This document shows, piece after piece, positions 47,140-55,634 of a stretch of 64,000 bases of DNA (the first letter of the stretch is position 1; the number at the start of each line of letters is the position of its first letter). Made by a program: the position numbers and the translations under genes. Source of the stretch: Rhodovastum atsumiense (lineage in GTDB: Bacteria; Pseudomonadota; Alphaproteobacteria; Acetobacterales; Acetobacteraceae). The notes under the pieces were generated by a model, which had not been told where the DNA came from, made no database searches, and worked only from the letters and a program-made list of their open reading frames with translations. The stretch covers positions 673,001 to 737,000 of the forward strand of contig NZ_OW485601.1 in assembly GCF_937425535.1 (NCBI RefSeq). The letters are read 5' to 3'.

Positions 47140-47691
47140 ATGGCATTTTTTCTGAAGCGAATCTGGCACGCCCTTTTCGCAACCGAGAGCGAGCAGGCAG
47201 CGCAGGTCGATCCATTGGAAGTGCAGGCCCGTGACATCATCGTGCCGGCGATGCTCGAGGCGCTGGGACGGGAGGGGCTGGCGAAGGATTGCCTCGGCAT
47301 GATGCCCCAGCCGGCCTATCGCAAGCCCCGCAACGACAACGATATCTGCCTCATCTGGATCGTCGCCCCCATTGCGCTGTTCGACGTGGCACTGAACCGG
47401 CGGGGGGTGCTCGTGTTCACCATCGTCCCGCCGATCTGCATCGGCCGCCTGCTCGGCAAGCGCGTGACCTGGAGCGGGATGGGCAGCCCGGTCACCTATG
47501 GCGCCTCGGTGATCGGGAGCATCATGGATCTCGAGATCTGGAAGGGCGCCATCGAAGCCAAGACCCGGGAATTCCTGGCCGATATCGAGGCCTCCCGGGA
47601 AACGCAGGGCGACGAGCAGACCCCCGCCCCGGCGTCGCCGGACTCACCGCCGCGCCAGTCGGCGGCGGGCGGACCAATGGCCATCGTCTGA
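47140..47691 (+). CDS. Hypothetical protein, about 183 aa
   Basis: I do not recognise the family. The product has an N-terminal amphipathic segment (AFFLKRIWHALF), one hydrophobic stretch (ICLIWIVAPIALFDVAL) and another (GVLVFTIVPPICIGRLL). The C-terminal 35 residues are rich in proline and polar residues. Codon use resembles the neighbours, so it is probably real. ATG 47140 is chosen because GGGGG lies suitably upstream; an earlier ATG at 47083 is possible. It follows ureG by 134 bp in the same direction and converges with the PilZ gene, but no link to urease is evident. Confidence 0.55.
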   Translation: MAFFLKRIWHALFATESEQAAQVDPLEVQARDIIVPAMLEALGREGLAKDCLGMMPQPAYRKPRNDNDICLIWIVAPIALFDVALNRRGVLVFTIVPPICIGRLLGKRVTWSGMGSPVTYGASVIGSIMDLEIWKGAIEAKTREFLADIEASRETQGDEQTPAPASPDSPPRQSAAGGPMAIV

Positions 47692-47721
47692 GCGGAGTCT
47701 CCGCGGCCCGCGCCGCGGCCG

Positions 47722-48411
47722 TCAGCGTACCGGGGCCAGGCAACGCTGTCGCAGACGCAGGATGCCCAGCTCGGCGGCGCGATCGGCCGGCGAGAAGCGC
47801 AGACGCAGGACATTGTCCTCGCAGGCCACCACCACCGCATCCATCCGCACCATGCCGTCGAGGATCAGGCCGGTCCGGGTCCCGGGCCGGAGCGGTGCGC
47901 CCGGCCAGTGCAGCGCCGCCCCGCCGAGCGAGACATTCTCGACCTGTGCGCCGCGTGGCTTGCCGCCGATATCGGCCAGGCCGACCCGGAACGGCGGACA
48001 GGCCAGGATGCGGGCGGCCTGGCGGCGGTTGCTGGTGCGATAAAACCGGCATGGCCGCACGCGGGCGCGCCGATCCTTCCGGCCCCTGAACAGAGGCGGC
48101 AGCACCACCAGCATCGCCCCCGCCCCGCTTGCCCCCATCGCCGCGAGCACCTGGCCGGCTTTCGGCAGGTCGAAGCCATTGCCCCCCGTGCCGCCGGCCT
48201 CTCCCGCCGCTTCGCCCGACTCCCCCGGCGCGGCATCGCCGCCGCCCGGGACGGCAGCAAGGCGAGCCTCCCCCTGGCCAATCATCGGCTCCTCCGGCGT
48301 GGCGGGCCCGGCAGGCTGCTCCAGGCTGTCCCAGCCGATCATCCGCGCCGGGGAACAGCCGATCAGCACACAGGACAGGATCAGCACAAAAATCCGAAAA
48401 CCAGCAAGCAT
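47722..48411 (-). CDS. PilZ-domain lipoprotein or membrane protein
   Basis: About 229 residues. The N-terminus (MLAGFRIFVLILSCVLIGCS) is a lipoprotein-like signal with a cysteine in LIGCS. A Gly/Ala/Glu-rich linker follows, then a hydrophobic stretch and a PilZ domain. The PilZ signature is present: RQAAR (RxxxR) and VENVSLGGAALHW (D/NxSxxG). PilZ domains bind cyclic di-GMP, so this is a likely effector at the cell envelope. It is convergent with the preceding hypothetical gene and lies upstream of, and in line with, nothing obviously related except the GH16-like gene. Confidence 0.8.
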   Translation of the reverse strand: MLAGFRIFVLILSCVLIGCSPARMIGWDSLEQPAGPATPEEPMIGQGEARLAAVPGGGDAAPGESGEAAGEAGGTGGNGFDLPKAGQVLAAMGASGAGAMLVVLPPLFRGRKDRRARVRPCRFYRTSNRRQAARILACPPFRVGLADIGGKPRGAQVENVSLGGAALHWPGAPLRPGTRTGLILDGMVRMDAVVVACEDNVLRLRFSPADRAAELGILRLRQRCLAPVR

Positions 48412-48657
48412 GTTCTGCACTGGCGACAAATAAATGTTGAACGAGGAACAAAGCTCCCCGCCGCATTTTACATGCCGTGTGACAATTTCATACTGTTATC
48501 TGATTCGGTTTTGCATCTGCCTGGATGCCCGTGCCGATCCGGGGCCAGGCCATGCCCCTGCGGGACAGCCGAAGGCCGGCGTCATGCCGACGCCGGCCTG
48601 TCCGTCCGCGGATGGCGGTTCGCCCCGGATCCCGAAGGAGACCGGGGCCGGCGCCGT

Positions 48658-51045
48658 CTATTGCAGGATGGCGTGCTGAAGGAACGCGGTCATGCTCTGC
48701 GCGCCCTGCCCATACAGCGTCGCGATCCCGGTCCAGGATCCCCAGCCCGCCGGCTTGACCGCCACCTGCAGGTCGGCGCCGGAATTGATCTGCCGCACCG
48801 TGAGATAGGTTCCGAGGTCGGCCACCTGCCCGCCCCAGCCGATGCCCTTGAGCGCCGTGCGCAGGTCGAACTTCGCCCCGTTGGTGAACACCGCCCCGAA
48901 GATCCGGTCGGCCCCGGTCGTGGCCGCGGGCAGCACGAAGGTATTGCCGAAGCCGTTGTCGGTGATGGTGTTGATGCCGGTGCCCGGATCGATCACGTCG
49001 CCGGCCCCGCTGACCGTGATCTGGTCGTTGGCGGCGCCGGTGGTGATCCGGGCGCGGTCACCGCTCGCCGTCACCGTCTCTATGCCTCCGGTGGCCGTCA
49101 GGACCTGGTCGCTGCCCGACATCACGAAACCATGGTCACCGGCGGTGGCGAGGACGGTCTGGCAGTCGCTGGTCGCGGTATAGCTCGCCTGGGTTGACGC
49201 CACGGTCACCGTCGTCGGGGTGGGCGGCGAAGCCGGCGGCGGGGACAGCCGGGCGCGGGCCAGGAAGCTGCTCATGGTCTGGCTGCCCTGCCCATACAGG
49301 GTCGCCACCCCGGTCCAGCCCCACCCTGTCGGCCGCAGCGCAACCTGCAGATCGGCCCCGTTGTTGATGGCCCGCACGGTCAGGTAATTCGACAACTGCG
49401 TCATGTCGCCGTTCCAGCCGGCGGCCTTCAGGGCGGCCCCCAGATCGAACTTCGCGCCGTTGGCGAACTCCGACCCGAAGATCCGGTTGGCCCCTTGTCC
49501 GGCCGCGGGCAGCACGAAGGTGTTGCCGAAGCCGTTGTCGGTGATGGTGTTGATGCCGATGCCCGGATCGATCACGTCACCGGCCCCGCTGACGGTGATC
49601 TGATCATTGGCCGCCCCGGTGGTGATGCGGGCGCGATCGCCGCTTGCCGTCACCGTCTCTATGCCGCCCGAGGCCTTCAGCGTCTGGTCATTGCCCGACA
49701 GCAGGATGGTGTGGTCCCCCGCGGTCGCGATCACCGACAGGCCATCGGTGGTGCCGGTGAAATTCGTCTGCGTTGCCAGCAGGGTCACGGTGTTCGACGG
49801 CGGATAGACCGGATCCGGCACGGGCTGGCCCGGCAGCATGGCGCGCGCCAGCAGGGCGTCCAGGGTCTGCCCTCCCTGGCCGTACAGCGTCGCCACCCCG
49901 GTCCATCCCCACCCCGTCGGCCGCACCGCGATCTGCAGGTCCGCGCCGTTGTTGATCGCCCGGACGCTCAGGTAATCCGCCAGACTCGACATCTGGCCGT
50001 TCCATCCCGCCGCGGTCAGCGCCGGCCGCAAATCGAACCGGGCCCCGTTGGCGAACACGTTGCCGTAGATCCGCATCACGCCCTGTCCCGCCGGCGCCAG
50101 CATGAAGACGCTTTCACGGCCGTTGTCATTGACCGTGTTGATCCCGGCACCGGTATCAACCACGCTGCCGGTGCCGCCGAGCGTGACCTGGTCATTATCC
50201 GCGCCGAGGGTGATGGAGGCCCGGTTGCCGCTCGCCGTCACCGTATCCACCCCGCCCGAGGCCCGCAGGATCTGGTCGTTGCCTGACAAGGTGAAGCCGT
50301 GGCCACTGGAACTGGCGACCACCGTCTGGCCATCGACCGCCGTGGCGTAGTTCACCTGCGCCGCCGGGATCACCACCGTGGTTGTCCCCGGTATGAGCTG
50401 TGGCTGGGCATCCTTCCGTTCGGAGACGCTGATGCCGTAGACGGTCATGCTGACGCTGCTGCTGACCGGGTTGGTCCCGGCAGCGACGACTTCCACCCCG
50501 ATGGCTTCAGGCGCGGCCGGAACATGCTGGGTGGTCGAATGTACCTGCACGCCGTCGATGTAATAGATAAGTTGTGTTGGCTGCCAATCGACAGCAAATG
50601 TGTGCTTTTGTGTCAGGTCAATGTTAATTGTTTGGGTGCTGTAGGAATTACCGCCGTCATCCCCTTTCCAATGTATGGTGTACCACCCGGTTTGACGGGT
50701 TGGATCGACGGATTCCATCAGGTCGACTTCGGGTCCTGGCCAGACATTGTTTGCCGGCCACAGGCAAATGCAGGGTCCCACCCCCTCGCCGGCATTCAAT
50801 GACACCGTGATCTGGAATAATCCGTAAGTCCAACCAGCCAGACCGCCCGTCGTCGCAGTACCGAAGCCGATATCGGACCAGCCTTCCGAAGCCCGGGAGG
50901 TCAGCGTGATGCCACCATTGGTGAAGGCAAGATCGCTGCTGGGATTTCCCCATACATGCGAGAACACGGTGCGATCGAGGCTGGTGGCATTTTGAAAATC
51001 AGCATTGAAGACGACCTGGTAATTTGAAAGGTCGAGAGCAGCCAT
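48658..51045 (-). CDS. GH16-family glycanase with three C-terminal repeats
   Basis: A 795-residue protein. Residues about 5-210 form a glycoside hydrolase 16 domain, with the active-site motif GPEVDLMES (E-V-D-L-M-E) near residue 108. Three repeats of about 183 residues follow, rich in G, N, D and T, resembling beta-strand modules of secreted adhesins. No signal peptide is visible; together with the repeats this suggests type I secretion, but no secretion genes are nearby. It probably cleaves a beta-glucan, perhaps in exopolysaccharide turnover. ATG 51045 follows GGAG; a TTG 48 bases upstream is possible. Confidence 0.82.
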   Translation of the reverse strand: MAALDLSNYQVVFNADFQNATSLDRTVFSHVWGNPSSDLAFTNGGITLTSRASEGWSDIGFGTATTGGLAGWTYGLFQITVSLNAGEGVGPCICLWPANNVWPGPEVDLMESVDPTRQTGWYTIHWKGDDGGNSYSTQTINIDLTQKHTFAVDWQPTQLIYYIDGVQVHSTTQHVPAAPEAIGVEVVAAGTNPVSSSVSMTVYGISVSERKDAQPQLIPGTTTVVIPAAQVNYATAVDGQTVVASSSGHGFTLSGNDQILRASGGVDTVTASGNRASITLGADNDQVTLGGTGSVVDTGAGINTVNDNGRESVFMLAPAGQGVMRIYGNVFANGARFDLRPALTAAGWNGQMSSLADYLSVRAINNGADLQIAVRPTGWGWTGVATLYGQGGQTLDALLARAMLPGQPVPDPVYPPSNTVTLLATQTNFTGTTDGLSVIATAGDHTILLSGNDQTLKASGGIETVTASGDRARITTGAANDQITVSGAGDVIDPGIGINTITDNGFGNTFVLPAAGQGANRIFGSEFANGAKFDLGAALKAAGWNGDMTQLSNYLTVRAINNGADLQVALRPTGWGWTGVATLYGQGSQTMSSFLARARLSPPPASPPTPTTVTVASTQASYTATSDCQTVLATAGDHGFVMSGSDQVLTATGGIETVTASGDRARITTGAANDQITVSGAGDVIDPGTGINTITDNGFGNTFVLPAATTGADRIFGAVFTNGAKFDLRTALKGIGWGGQVADLGTYLTVRQINSGADLQVAVKPAGWGSWTGIATLYGQGAQSMTAFLQHAILQ
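48661..49212 (-). repeat. GH16-like protein, C-terminal repeat unit 3
   Basis: The last of three protein repeats of about 183 residues in the GH16-like gene. It is the closest to unit 2, with one stretch of over 50 residues nearly identical at both protein and DNA levels. Confidence 0.8.
49246..49791 (-). repeat. GH16-like protein, C-terminal repeat unit 2
   Basis: Middle repeat of about 182 residues. It shares the core GGIETVTASGDRARITTGAA with unit 3 and NGADLQ-RPTGWGWTGVATLYGQG with unit 1. Confidence 0.8.
49834..50379 (-). repeat. GH16-like protein, C-terminal repeat unit 1
   Basis: First repeat of about 182 residues, the most diverged of the three. It follows the catalytic domain after a short linker. 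Confidence 0.8.
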
Positions 51046-51629
51046 GGCATTCACGCTCCAGCTCAGGACGATCTCACGGAAATATGAGATCAAGATTTGA
51101 GGAGGAGGATATCCATAAATCCCGCCCTAACTGAACAAGAGCGTACCGAAACACCATCGATTTAATCCGGCAGTAATTTTGTAACTTTTGTGTATCAATC
51201 TTTTGTAAGAATCTTTCATTCTCACGTATTTTGGATAGGATTTCACTAATTTTCTGCTAATTCATTTAAAATATTATAATTAACTAGCTATTATCTTGAA
51301 AAGATTATGGAATCTATCATGATTTATTATTATAGTGTTTCATATAAATAACAATGTCGCATCGAATTTCAACCAGACGCGAAAGGCAAAATTGACCTGC
51401 TTGCCTTCCCGCAAAGCCTCCATACAAGCGCAAGACGTAATTTTATGATTTCATAATAATTCGATATTAATATGAAATGCCCCCGGCGACCGGACACGCA
51501 GCTTCAGGCCGCCGTTCCCCGACGGATCAACCGGTCCCGCAATCAACCAATAAGGTGAACACGCTCCGGGGATCAGGAACACGCAGACGTGGCTTGCCCT
51601 GCCGGCGCGGCTCTTCTACGGGGGGAACC
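51046..51629. other. Very AT-rich intergenic region
   Basis: The 584 bp between the GH16-like gene and the response regulator contain no convincing gene. From about 51110 to 51480 it is strikingly AT-rich: positions 51241-51300 have only 11 G or C of 60, and there are many T-A steps and AT tracts. In a GC-rich genome such regions are typical targets of nucleoid or silencer proteins of the Ros/MucR or H-NS types and may control the glycanase. A short G/C-rich leader leads into the response regulator. Confidence 0.6.
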
Positions 51630-51995
51630 ATGCCCGGCCGCAAGATCCTGATCGTCGAGGACGAGTTCCTGATCCGCCTCACCCTGGCGGAGGCCCTCGC
51701 CGACGAGGGATTCGACGTCATCGAGACCGGGGCGTCCGACGAGGCGCTGACGAAGCTGCAGGCCGGAAACGGGATCGACCTGCTGCTGACCGACATCCAG
51801 ATTCCCGGCGGCCTCGACGGCATGGAACTGGCCCACCGCGCGCGCGAACGTCATCCGGACCTGCCGGTGATCTTCGTGACCGGACGGCCCGATTCGATGG
51901 CGGGCGCGGGCCGGGGGCCGCGCGACGCCATCATCTCCAAGCCCTACCTGCCCTCCGAGGTCGCCGCAGCGGCCCGCCGGCTGCTCGGCGACTGA
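51630..51995 (+). CDS. Single-domain response regulator
   Basis: A 121-residue CheY-like receiver: acidic pocket VEDE near residue 10, phosphorylated aspartate in LLLTDIQIPGG (Asp 55), conserved threonine in FVTGRPD and lysine in ISKPYLP. There is no output domain. It could be the partner of a distant hybrid kinase, but no kinase is adjacent; the hybrid kinase in this window is 33 kb away. GGGGG precedes ATG 51630. It is directly end-to-end with the CoA ligase gene, whose stop begins at the next base. Confidence 0.88.
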   Translation: MPGRKILIVEDEFLIRLTLAEALADEGFDVIETGASDEALTKLQAGNGIDLLLTDIQIPGGLDGMELAHRARERHPDLPVIFVTGRPDSMAGAGRGPRDAIISKPYLPSEVAAAARRLLGD

Positions 51996-53696
51996 TCAGG
52001 CACTCAGCTTCTGCAGCAGGCCGGCGTGCTCGCGCGTCACCACATGGCGGCGAATCTTCTGGGTCGCGGTCAGCATGCCGTTGTCGATGGTGAAGGGCTT
52101 GACGATCGCATGCCGACGGATGCGCTCGGTCACGGACAGTCGCTTGTTGACGTTGCTGACCGTCGCCGCCACCGCCACCTCGTCGCAGCCATCCGCCGCC
52201 ACGACCAGGGCGGTCAGCCCCGCCTGCCCCTCGCCGAGCACCACCGCCTGGGCGATCTCCGGCTCGGCGATCAGCATGCCCTCGATGCGGGCGGGGGAAA
52301 CGTTCTCGCCCCCCGACAGCACGATCATGTCCTTCTTGCGGTCGGTGATGCGCAGGTAGCCGTCCTCGTCCAGCTCCCCGATGTCGCCGGTGTGCAGCCA
52401 GCCGTCGCGGATCGCCGCCGCGGTCTCGTCCGGCCGGCCCCAGTAGCCCAGCATCACCAGGTCGCCACGCACCAGGATCTCGCCGTCATCGGCGATGCGC
52501 AGTTCCACCCCGCGCAGCGCCCGCCCCACCGTCTCGATCCGGGTGGCACCCGGCGCATTGGCCGCGATCACCGGCCCCGCCTCGGTCTGGCCGTAGCCCT
52601 GCAACAGGTTCAGCCCGAGCCCGAGATAGAACCGCCCGACCTCCGGCTCCAGCCGCGCGCCCCCGGAGATCGTCGCGCGCAGGCGCCCGCCGAAGCGCTT
52701 GAGCACCTTGCGGCGCACCATCCGCTCCAGCACCACGTCCTGCAGCCGCTCCAGGACCGAGAGCCGTTCCCCGTCGACGCGCCGGCGGCCAAGCTCGATG
52801 GCCCGGTCGAACAGGCGCCGCCGCCAGGCCGGCTCGCGCGCGACCTGGCCGAGGATGCGGGCCCGGATGACCTCCAGGATGCGCGGCACCATGGTCATGA
52901 TGGTCGGCCGCACCGTCAGCATGTCGGCGGCCAGGGTTTCCACCCCGCGCGCGTACACCACCTCGGCACCCTCGCTGAGCAGGAAGAACTGCCCGGCGGT
53001 ATGCTCATAGCTGTGCGACAACGGCAGGAAGGACAGATAGACCTCGTCCTGGCGCGGCAGGGCGTGCAGCAGGTCGGCCGCCCCCTTGCAGTTGGACAGG
53101 ATCGCCCGGTGCGGCAGCATCACGCCCTTCGGGTTGCCGCCGGTGCCGGAGGTGTAGATCAGGCAGGCCAGCGCATCCCGCGAAATGGTCCGCGCCTCGG
53201 CGGCGATGTCGTCGAAGCCGCGCGTGTCGGTGGTCAGCGACGACCAGGCCGCCACCTTCAGCCCGGGATGGGTGAAGGGCTCCATCGTCACCAGCAGATC
53301 AAGCTCACCCGCCAGCGCGACCCGGCGCGCCAGCTGCGCGCCGGAAACGATCGCCACCCGCGCCCCGGAATCGCGCAGGATATGCGCGTGATCGGCGATC
53401 GTGTTGGTGATGTACGTGGGCACCGGCACCGCCCGGATGGCCATCAGCGCGGTCTCGGCGATCGGGTATTCCGGCCGGTTCTCGCTGACGATCAGCACGC
53501 GATCGCCCGGGGAAACCCCGGCCGCGCGCAAGGCCCGGGCCACGCTGGCAGCCTGGCGCGCGAACACGCCCCAGGACATGCCTTGCCACGTCCCGTCGCG
53601 GAACCACCTCAGCATCGGCCGATCGGCCCACGCCCGGGCACGATCGAACATCATCGTGGCCAGGTTCGGCCACCGGTCGTAGCTGTCCAAGCGCAT
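51996..53696 (-). CDS. Long-chain fatty acid-CoA ligase (AMP-forming)
   Basis: A 566-residue acyl-activating enzyme. The P-loop is LIYTSGTGGNPKGV, then GYGQTEAGPV and the hinge block GWLHTGDIGELDEDGYLRI with TDRKKDMI. ATP activates the acyl group to the adenylate before CoA transfer. The N-terminus and the length agree with the FadD15/AMP-binding long-chain group; chain length preference is not readable. GAGGAA precedes the ATG. It is convergent with the response regulator and divergent from the oligopeptidase, 72 bp away. Confidence 0.9.
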   Translation of the reverse strand: MRLDSYDRWPNLATMMFDRARAWADRPMLRWFRDGTWQGMSWGVFARQAASVARALRAAGVSPGDRVLIVSENRPEYPIAETALMAIRAVPVPTYITNTIADHAHILRDSGARVAIVSGAQLARRVALAGELDLLVTMEPFTHPGLKVAAWSSLTTDTRGFDDIAAEARTISRDALACLIYTSGTGGNPKGVMLPHRAILSNCKGAADLLHALPRQDEVYLSFLPLSHSYEHTAGQFFLLSEGAEVVYARGVETLAADMLTVRPTIMTMVPRILEVIRARILGQVAREPAWRRRLFDRAIELGRRRVDGERLSVLERLQDVVLERMVRRKVLKRFGGRLRATISGGARLEPEVGRFYLGLGLNLLQGYGQTEAGPVIAANAPGATRIETVGRALRGVELRIADDGEILVRGDLVMLGYWGRPDETAAAIRDGWLHTGDIGELDEDGYLRITDRKKDMIVLSGGENVSPARIEGMLIAEPEIAQAVVLGEGQAGLTALVVAADGCDEVAVAATVSNVNKRLSVTERIRRHAIVKPFTIDNGMLTATQKIRRHVVTREHAGLLQKLSA

Positions 53697-53768
53697 TTCC
53701 TCACCGCCTGGGCCGGAGGCTGCCCTCCCGAGCCTGTCCAGCCCTTTGACGTCGCCCCCGCATAACTT

Positions 53769-55634
53769 ATGTCTGCCCCTGGGACCAGATATCAGGACGA
53801 ACGACCCGCAATGCCCCACGCTCCGGCTGGCGCCAACACGCTGCCCAGTTCCCCCGCGCATTCCCTGCCGGCACAGCCCGGGCTGCCCAGCTGGGACCTT
53901 CGCGACCTCTATCCCGGTCCCGACAGCCCGGAACTGGCCACCGACCTCGACCGGGCCGAGGCGGATGCCCGCGACTTCGCCGCCAGCCACGCCGGGCGGC
54001 TCGCCGGCCATTCCGGCCGCGCGCTGGCCACCGCGATTTCTGAATACGAACGTATCGAAGAAGTGCTGGGCCGGGCGATGTCCTACGCCCAGCTTCTGTT
54101 CAGCGCGGACTCCAACGATCCCGCGATCGGCCGGTTCTACCAGTCGATGAACGAACGGGTGACGGCGATCTCCAGCCACCTGCTGTTCTTCACGCTGGAG
54201 CTGAACCGGCTGGACGACGCGGTGCTCGAGGACAAGCTGATCGACCCGGCGCTGACCCGCTGGCGCCCCTGGCTGCGCGACCTGCGGGTCTTCCGCCCGC
54301 ACCAGCTCTCCGACGAGGTGGAGAAGCTGCTGCATGAAAAGGAAGTCACCGGCCGCTCCGCCTGGTCACGTCTGTTCGACGAGACCATCGCCGGCATGCG
54401 CATCAAGCTGCGCGGCGAGGACCTGACCGTCTCGGCGGCGCTGAACAAGCTCTCCGACCGCGACCGCGACCTGCGCGAGGCCGCCGGGCGTGCCATCGGG
54501 GACGCCTTCGGCACCAACATCCGCCTGTTCTCCCTGGTCACCAACACGCTGATCAAGGACAAGGAAATCGTCGACAACTGGCGGCGCTACCCGCGTCCGG
54601 GCAGCTACCGCAACCGCGCCAACATGGTCGAGGACGAGGTGGTGGACGCGCTGGTCGGCGCCGTCACCGCCGACTACGCCCGGCTGTCGCACCGCTACTA
54701 CCAGCTGAAGGCACGCTGGCTCGGCCTGCCGAAGCTGCAGCACTGGGACCGCAACGCCCCCCTGCCCGGCGACGATGACCACGAGATCCCCTGGACCGAG
54801 GCCCGCAACCGCGTGCTCTCGGCCTATGGCGCCTTCTCCCCCGACCTCGCCGAGGTGGGAAAGCGCTTCTTCGACCGCCCCTGGATCGACGCCGCGCTGC
54901 GTCCGGGCAAGGCGGGCGGCGCCTTCGCCCACCCGACCGTTCCCTCGGCGCATCCTTATCTGTTGCTGAATTATCACGGTCGTACCCGCGATGTGATGAC
55001 GCTGGCCCACGAACTCGGCCATGGCGTGCACCAGGTGCTGGCCGGGCAGCAGGGCTACCTGATGGCCGGCACCCCGCTGACCCTGGCGGAGACCGCCAGC
55101 GTGTTCGGGGAAATGCTGACCTTCCGCGCCCTGCTCGACGCCGAGACCGATCCACGGCGGCGGCGCATCATGCTGGCCTCCAAGGTCGAGGACATGCTGA
55201 ACACGGTGGTGCGCCAGACCGCGTTCTACCGCTTCGAAACCCTGCTGCACGACGAGCGCCGCTCCGGCGAACTGATGGCGGAGCGAATCGGCGAGATCTG
55301 GCTGCAGGTGCAGACCGAGAGCCTGGGGCCGGCCTTCGAATTCACCCCCGAATACCGCGTGTTCTGGGCCTATGTGCCGCATTTCGTGCACACGCCCTTC
55401 TACGTCTACGCCTATGCCTTCGGCGACTGCCTGGTGAACGCCCTGTATGGCGTGTTCCAGTCCGGCCATCCCGGTTTTCAGGCCAAGTATCTCAACATGC
55501 TGCGCGCAGGTGGTACCCTGCGCCACCGCGAGCTGCTGGCACCGTTTGGCCTGGACGCCTCCGACCCCGCCTTCTGGCGGAAGGGGCTCGACGTCATCGC
55601 GGGCTTCATCGATGAACTGGAGGCAACGTCCTGA
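53769..55634 (+). CDS. pepF: Oligoendopeptidase F (M3 family)
   Basis: A 621-residue zinc metallopeptidase. The active site is LAHELGHGVHQ (HExGH), and the second ligand region is LTLAETASVFGEM. The C-terminal block FYVYAYAFGDCLVNALY is typical of the PepF/M3B subgroup. It cleaves short peptides in the cytoplasm. ATG 53769 gives a 28-residue extension before the conserved start; ATG 53811 is also possible. Its stop overlaps the next start by one base (TGATG), so the two genes are an operon. Confidence 0.93.
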   Translation: MSAPGTRYQDERPAMPHAPAGANTLPSSPAHSLPAQPGLPSWDLRDLYPGPDSPELATDLDRAEADARDFAASHAGRLAGHSGRALATAISEYERIEEVLGRAMSYAQLLFSADSNDPAIGRFYQSMNERVTAISSHLLFFTLELNRLDDAVLEDKLIDPALTRWRPWLRDLRVFRPHQLSDEVEKLLHEKEVTGRSAWSRLFDETIAGMRIKLRGEDLTVSAALNKLSDRDRDLREAAGRAIGDAFGTNIRLFSLVTNTLIKDKEIVDNWRRYPRPGSYRNRANMVEDEVVDALVGAVTADYARLSHRYYQLKARWLGLPKLQHWDRNAPLPGDDDHEIPWTEARNRVLSAYGAFSPDLAEVGKRFFDRPWIDAALRPGKAGGAFAHPTVPSAHPYLLLNYHGRTRDVMTLAHELGHGVHQVLAGQQGYLMAGTPLTLAETASVFGEMLTFRALLDAETDPRRRRIMLASKVEDMLNTVVRQTAFYRFETLLHDERRSGELMAERIGEIWLQVQTESLGPAFEFTPEYRVFWAYVPHFVHTPFYVYAYAFGDCLVNALYGVFQSGHPGFQAKYLNMLRAGGTLRHRELLAPFGLDASDPAFWRKGLDVIAGFIDELEATS

